Part shown: positions 57,795 through 64,000 of the stretch, piece after piece | How positions within the stretch are numbered: the first letter of the stretch is position 1 | Layout: every line of letters begins with the position of its first letter | Assembly (NCBI GenBank): GCA_036971475.1 | Contig: JBAIZL010000002.1 | Coordinates: 48,334,229-48,398,228 of the forward strand | Length of the DNA stretch: 64,000 bases | Source: Prosapia bicincta | Lineage: Eukaryota > Arthropoda > Insecta > Hemiptera > Cercopidae | Direction of reading: 5' to 3' | Made by a program: the position numbers and the translations under genes | Notes under the pieces: generated by a model | Database searches by the model: none | What the model was told of the DNA's origin: nothing | What the model saw: only the letters and a program-made list of their open reading frames with translations

Positions 57795-58500
57795 GGAAAT
57801 TCATTAGGCCTACATTCGTTTAGGCCTAATTACAATATCTATTTATTTAGGCCTAATAATAGTACCTATTAATTGACGCCAGATTAAAATATTCATTCAT
57901 TTATATATAATTACAATACCTACTCATTTAGGTATAATTATTATATTCATTCATGTAGGCCTAAACACAATATCTATTTATGTAGGTGTAATTAATATAT
58001 TGATTCATTCAGGCCTAATTATAATATCTATTTTCTATACCTAATTATAGTACCTATTCATAGAGGCCAAATTACAATATTCATTTATTTATAGACAATT
58101 ACAATATCTATTCATTGAACCGAGATTAAAATATTCATTCATATAGGCGTGCTTACTATATGCATTCATTTATGCCTGATTGCAATATTCATTATTTTAT
58201 ACCTGCTACAACGTTCGTTTATTTAGGTCATTACAATAATTATTTATTCATTCAGTAATGATTTCAATATCCATTCATTTAAGCGTGATTGCAATATTGA
58301 TTCCTTTTATAACTGATTAAAATATTCATTAATTTAGACATTATTACAATATGTATTCTTTTATACTGGGTAACAATGTTGGTTCATTTACGGGTGTTAA
58401 TAATAATATTTCATTCATTCAGTCTTACTTTCGATATTCAATCTTTCAAACTTGATTACAATATTGATTCATTTAGTCCTAATTACAATATTTCTTCTCT
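57795..58500. repeat. Degenerate tandem repeat, about 32-bp units
   Basis: Roughly 20 diverged units of the form TTCATTTAGGCCTAATTACA followed by ATATCTAT or ATATTGAT. Neighbouring units differ at many positions, so the array is old. The plus frame 58376-58756 starts inside it and is not considered a gene. Confidence 0.8.
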
Positions 58501-58504
58501 TCTC

Positions 58505-61500
58505 TCAAGCCATTGGAGTGTTTCAGCAACAATTGTTAGATTAAGTTGCTTGATTGATTTTAAATTACATTTTTTAAAGTTTTGCTCAATAACACCAAAT
58601 TTATTATTCAAGAGACATTTAACTCCTGGTGTTTTTAATAAATTATATAATATTACGTTAAACTCAAAATATAAATGTATTTTGAATAAAATCTCTGCTA
58701 CATTCAAACATGTTGCCAAGAATACAAATTTCATCCCCGAATCCTTCCATTTATAACTAAAATCAGTTATTTGGCAGTAAAATTTCGCTTACTTCGTGGT
58801 AAGCGCTTTCATAAAGCTGGGAAACGTGACCTGCCTACTTAGATTACACCTTCTGTATGCAAAGTTAATTTGTACGCAGTACTTTATCTGTAAAAGTAAA
58901 GAAATTCAAGTTAAACTCGCCGAGAAAATATTTTAATTATTTTTATAAATTAAATCGAAAATCAAATGAGATAAACTATTTATCATGACAGTGTTTTATA
59001 ACAGTAAACTGTTTTGTTTCAGTATAATATTAAGTTTTTCTTTTCCACTGTTAATTATAAACCAACCACGATAAACATTTATATCAATCCTTTTGGTGGA
59101 GCGGTTATTTCTCCAAGTGAAAGCCATAGATTGTTAACTCGTTTTTGGCGAGTTTGGAAAAAAACTTTGGATTCCGGAAAGATGTATTATTAGTAGAAAT
59201 ATATTTAAGTCATTTTCATATTTTTTTACTACGTTAGTAACTAACTACCAAAAAACAAAGTAATATATTAAAAAAGTGGAAAGTACAAAAAACTAATTAA
59301 GTTATTACTAAGAAAAAATAAATTACACGAAACTAAATTTTACCTAACACAGTATTTATTTTACACAGTGTTTCTTTCCACTATTTTAGGTTAAAACTCG
59401 CAAAAGATTATAAAAGATAAACAAAGAATATGAAGAAAATATTACGTTAAATGACAAATTTTATAATAATACAAAAAGGAAATGCTCAGTAAATAATGTT
59501 GCAAATACAAACATAAACAATTTAACTTCTATTGCCGTATTCACTGCCAATGATTAATAATAATAAAGTACCTTCAAATATTTACACACTCTTCACCAAT
59601 AATTTCGTCATCTTTTCCCAAACATTTGGTTTTCTGAATTGACGACCAATAAAAAAATATATTATAATAATAAGTTCAAACCTTGTATCTATAGACAAGC
59701 ATATAGACTACTATTTCCAATATAATTATAATACTTATGTAACTATTAGTCTAATATTTATTTGCGTGCAATATTGAAACAGTAGAAAGTAGTAGTCAAC
59801 AACAACAAACCACTAGGACTGCAAAACCACAGAGACAACTCAACCGCCTAGCTTAGAGGGTTTGTGTTTAGAACCTGTCATAATATTTCCCTCATCTTGT
59901 ATAAAAGAAAGAAGTGTAGGGAAATATACGAAGCCGCCACTAATCAATAGTTTAAACCATGGAGAGTTTTGTGGACCAAACAATCGACTTATTCAACAAC
60001 GTACTGTTTGAAATATTAATTAATTACTAATTGAATCTAGCAATTTCACATCTACCACTTCACATCGTTAATTATCTAGACGATAAGGGACAGAAAGACT
60101 GAGGTATCATTCACTAATTAATTACAAAATACAGTTTTTTAACATAGCGTTAAAATTTCTTTTTATATTGTAAAAATAACGTTTTTAATAATTTAGTTTT
60201 TAATTTTTTTTAAAATTGCAACGAATTTTGTAAGGCATATGTTTGTATTTTTACTAAGAGTACGTCATGAGATTCCTAATTAATTTTTTTAATGTAAACT
60301 ACGAATGTTTTAGTTTTTAAGGTTTTAATATTTCCTGTCAAATAAATGTAATACTCAGAACGAATTATATATTCAACTGTATTTACCTAACTACACTATT
60401 CTACATTTTTTCGATCTGTATTCCTATTTGTGAATCGTTATTAATAAGTAGCCGATATCAATAATCTGTCTTTTATAATTGGCTTGTCCCACAATATTGG
60501 TAAAATATGTACAGGTAGACCTAAAATGGTAACAGAAAATAAATATTTGTTTGGTTTATTATTTTAATAGGTAAATTCAAGCAAATATTTTAATTTTAGC
60601 TTATAATTATAAAATATTACAAATAATTTATTATCTCAGCACGTAAAATATGAAACGCAGACCATTGTTTTGTGCCTCTCAATTCTCTAATCTCATGAGT
60701 GACAATAACTCCTAAGCCTTAATTGAATACGTAATGGTCACGATAGTGAGTTGTTCAAAAAGCTGCAAGTATATGAAAACTTCTTTCAAAGATAGACTAT
60801 TGGTTTGAGTGAGATATAGACGCAAAGCCCAAGCCGATGCATAAATATAGACAGTCTTCGGATAAGTCTTGAGTCTGTAGAAATAGTTATCTTCATTTAG
60901 CACTATTGTAAATTGCAGTAATAATCCTGTATTCATTTATTCATATAGTTATTCATTTATCAGTCATTATAATACTTTAAAAATAAATCTTGCAGAATCT
61001 GTACTCTTAGAAATTAATTATTTTGTATTTTTTTTTTAATATAATTTTTTGCTTTGATGTGACAATATTTACTCACGGTTTGAGGTCATTTAAGTATACA
61101 GGTTTTGTAAAATTTATATAAAAATCCGTTTCCCGTAGCTAATAAACAATGACCCAATAATGGGTAACGTAGACCGAGTAAACTTTTCCTGCAAAAATAT
61201 GAGCTACTGTGCTGCTATAATTACCATTTTTCTTCCGCAATGTTTACTTGAGTAGTGGTCACGTTGCGTTGTATTCATAATAATAATATATTTCTTGTGC
61301 TCACTTAAAAGTCGTCTATTATAAATATAACATTTAATATAACAAATAAAATAACAATAAAATAAAAAATATAACATAATAACATTTAACCAACAAACAC
61401 GGCTGTATTTAATTGAAACGTCGTCAACAAGCCAAATATTAACCTTTGACCAAACATTTGTTTGTATGCAATTAAAAATTCGTTATTAGGCCTACATCAA

Positions 61501-61890
61501 CGGTCATTATTGTCAATGTGTATATTTCATTTTTAAACTCAATACGTTATTGACAATGATATAAATTACTACAAGAACTGAAAAGCCCTTTGTCAAATGA
61601 GTGGTAAGGGATTATATAGTGCCAAGACTATAATAAGGTAATATATTTGAGATAATACTAGTTATAGGGTTAACTAGTCTTCATACAATTTGAAAAATAA
61701 TAATATGTAAGTGAATGTAGTTTATTTGTATTTATCGCTTCGTGAAGCTTGTAAAATAATTTTAAAACTTAGTATTACTCAAACTGGTCATCCCGTTATT
61801 AGTTGGTGGCACACTGAATGTAATTACAATATTTTATATTAAAGAAATGGCTTCTACAATCAGTTCGCAAAACATTATTATATGAAATTC
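58505..61890. other. AT-rich non-coding DNA
   Basis: Largely featureless. The minus frame 58483-58734 (83 codons) has slightly protein-like composition but no recognisable domain. GC-richer spots near 58780-58850 and 59090-59170 could not be assigned. Confidence 0.4.
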
Positions 61891-61896
61891 ACCCCC

Positions 61897-62035
61897 TTTA
61901 CCACAAAGTTAAATCCCGTGGTTAAAGTGTATTCCATCAGGATTCGTAATAGATTCAACATCTATCACATTTACCACAAAGTTAAATCCTGTAGTTAAAG
62001 TGTATTCCAACAGAAATACCAATAGTTACAGGGAT
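61897..62035. repeat. Short direct duplication
   Basis: ACCACAAAGTTAAATCCCGT followed by GGTTAAAGTGTATTCCA (from about 61900) recurs about 70 bp downstream (from about 61972) with small changes. Confidence 0.75.
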
Positions 62036-62078
62036 ACTATTATTTACATTTTTCCACAGTTAAACCTACATTTAACTA

Positions 62079-62926
62079 CAGTAAACTCCCGATTATCCGT
62101 GGAATAGGGTGGCCCGGCAACGCCGGATAACGATTTCCCCGGATAATCCGCTATGAACAAAGAATACGCAAAACGATCGATAAATAATCGATTATTATAC
62201 CATAAGTTACACAAATAATGACCCCGGATAATGCAATTCACAAATTATCTTCAGAGGACAAAATAATTTAACATGACAATGTATTTGACGGATTATAACA
62301 TCTACATTTATATGTCTAACTATTTACAATACGTACATAAGTATATGTCAAAAGTAAGTATGTATCTACATATGTAATTTCCTTTACACATAATACTTTC
62401 ACTTTTTAACAAAAAAATCTGTCACTTTCGTCTGTTTTTTTGTGAGCATTGATTTAGCTTTAATGTGCGATCTAAGTTTCTTGAGAACCATTTTGTCGCA
62501 CAGTGTCTACTTGTGCCTCGTGTGTCACAAAGCTATGACACAGACATGGATAATGCATATGTCACGTCCTAGACTATTTATAGCCGAGATTAGCTGACAT
62601 TTGTTTACAATCTTATGATACACATTAGGTTTTCGGGCGTACAAGCATTTTGTCATTGTCTCTTATATACAGTAGTCTGCTCGCCCCTTTTATTTCGCTG
62701 GCCCACATCAGGATGCTTCCATTTCAATGTAAAAATTAGTACGTACATATTTACATATGTATTCCCTTCTATTAAACCTTATATGTATTTACGTCATAAT
62801 TCACCGTTTGGAAATTTATACACATGAATCTGACTGTAATAAAAATTGAATATTTTTAAAACAATGGCAGACCCCGGATAATCCGCAAACCGGTTAATCC
62901 GCCCACGGATAATCGGGAGTTTACTG
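62079..62926 (-). mobile_element. Non-autonomous Tigger/pogo element with TA duplication
   Basis: It starts CAGTAAACTCCCGATTATCC and ends with its complement GGATAATCGGGAGTTTACTG, flanked by TA at 62077-62078 and 62927-62928, the target duplication of the Tc1/mariner superfamily. Near the right end a longer conserved tract (CGGTTAATCCGCCCACGGAT) matches the start of the 47040 copy. The 848-bp interior keeps only a short transposase tail (62399-62491), so it depends on a helper transposase. TIR-proximal GATTATCCG words repeat within both ends and may be binding sites. The minus frame at 62044-62241 is a shadow. Confidence 0.85.
62399..62491 (-). pseudogene. Transposase C-terminal tail (Tigger/pogo relic)
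   Basis: 30 codons on the minus strand from an ATG at 62489-62491 to a TGA at 62399-62401: MVLKKLRSHIKAKSMLTKKQ followed by TKVTDFFVKK. The end resembles the KQTxITDFF-type tail of pogo/Tigger transposases, a PIP-box-like sequence. It lies inside the non-autonomous element, in the orientation expected if the 62926 end is the 5' side. Everything upstream of it is lost. Confidence 0.45.
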
Positions 62927-62929
62927 TAT

Positions 62930-64000
62930 ATAGTTGGCATTTAAACATTTCAACAGATACTATCTCAAACATAGTCGCCACCTGTTTTTACCTTTTACTA
63001 TTTTTTAAGCTTGAGACCTCTTCAAGGTTGTTTCTTGTAAATTGTTCCTCTAAAAATTGTAGGCCTATATACATTACTTTAAGCAATAAATTATACTAAA
63101 TAATACTTAAATAATAACAAATAAATACTATATACGTTTATATATAATGTTATTCTGATTTCTACATAGACATTTATGTACTTGGATATCGAGCAAGTTA
63201 ACTGATGTATAAAATAATATTGTATGGTGCATTTCATGCTAGAAATGATTCAGGGATATTAAGCAGACAGGAACTATATTAAACTTGGATGTAACAGCAT
63301 TGTGAATAGAGTTAGATTTTTTTATGCAACTGTAAACGATTTCGTCTTATTTCCTTTTATTTGTGAATGTCATATTCACTTCATGAATGCCAACTATTAA
63401 ACCTTTAAAGATATATCTTTAAAATGACATATTTTTTAGAATTATCATCTCAGATTTTACAGATAAAAGGAAAACCTGGATTAAAATAGTCTTCTGAACG
63501 TAACTTTATAAATTTGCACTCATAACGCAGTATGTATTTTAAACGCTTTCATCATTCAAATTGCTAAAGTATTAAAGATACTTATGTATATTACTTGATG
63601 TATATGGTTTTTAAATATGACCGACTGGCGTACCATAGATCTTAGTAAGTTTTCTATTAAATGTACTTTACTTAATTGTAACTCTGGCAAGTTGTAATCT
63701 CGATGTTCAAATAAAACTTTTACTGTCATGTCAAAACATCCACGGGACAAATAAACACCTACATGTATAATGTTACTTCAATTCAGCATCAACTTTTCAT
63801 TAAAGAAATTAAGTTTGATTTGTGATGCAAAGGTAATTCAAAACAACCAGCTTCAGGAACTTACAGTAACACACCACTTTGGCAACTTATAAGCTATTAT
63901 AAAACACTTACCACTCTTTAGGTTATTTCAGTTGAAAAATAGTTACCTTGACTTTTATTTATAACATTTCGTAGTTTCTATTTATTATGAATATGATGTG
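62930..64000. other. AT-rich non-coding DNA
   Basis: No supported feature was seen. The 64-codon minus frame at 63556 is unremarkable. Confidence 0.45.

Noticed and set aside
58376..58756. 126-codon plus frame, the longest in this part
   Set aside because: It starts inside the degenerate 32-bp tandem array and shows no domain; the antisense frame 58483-58734 is equally unrecognised.
62044..62241. 65-codon minus frame
   Set aside because: It overlaps the terminal inverted repeat of the Tigger-type element and is a shadow.

Overview
This is a very AT-rich (roughly 70% or more), repeat-dense stretch of eukaryotic, almost certainly arthropod and probably insect, nuclear DNA. The evidence is long (AT)n and (GT)n microsatellites, an insect-errantivirus-type envelope remnant, Ty3/Gypsy, Penelope-like, Helitron, LINE and Tigger/pogo elements, and no sign of operons, bacterial ribosome binding sites or compact coding. 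No complete host gene is visible. Most open frames are microsatellite read-through (YIYI, VCVC) or shadows of decayed transposons.

Layout. 1.6-2.1 kb (minus): two fragments of a Helitron helicase C-terminus. 3.1-3.4 kb: a palindrome made from Penelope-like (PLE) termini between (AT)n tracts. 5.56-5.80 kb: a foldback MITE. 11.8-14.75 kb (minus): an LTR retrotransposon with about 97% identical LTR copies whose gag runs straight into integrase; protease, RT and RNase H are deleted. 17.2-18.7 kb: a GC-richer block, a duplicated 205-bp segment and a 160-bp (GT)n. 19.6-20.2 kb (minus): a LINE RNase H/C-terminal relic. 23.8-26.2 kb (plus): the env gene and 3' LTR of an endogenous errantivirus-like element, split by a 5'-truncated PLE. 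29.0-29.85 kb: a short PLE with inverted termini and a GIY-YIG remnant, flanked by (AT)n. 35.5 kb: a PLE-like foldback with 12-bp flanking direct repeats. 36.2-37.06 kb: an eight-copy 104-bp satellite. 44.5 and 46.6-47.0 kb: more PLE termini in (AT)n. 47.04 and 62.08-62.93 kb: Tigger/pogo elements. 51.15-51.63 kb: a large foldback. 53.3, 55.8-56.75 and 57.8-58.5 kb: three minisatellites. 55.5 kb: a possible mariner-type transposase relic.

The unifying theme is a Penelope-like family. Its termini carry a conserved CTGANGAN-hairpin-GAAA motif resembling a hammerhead ribozyme core, and they repeatedly sit exactly in (AT)n microsatellites. A few short exon-like islands (22.09, 30.68, 33.19, 52.42 and 54.64 kb) with plausible splice signals suggest that the window may also be intronic or intergenic to one or more host genes, but none could be identified. 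All protein assignments come from reading motifs by eye; no database search was possible.
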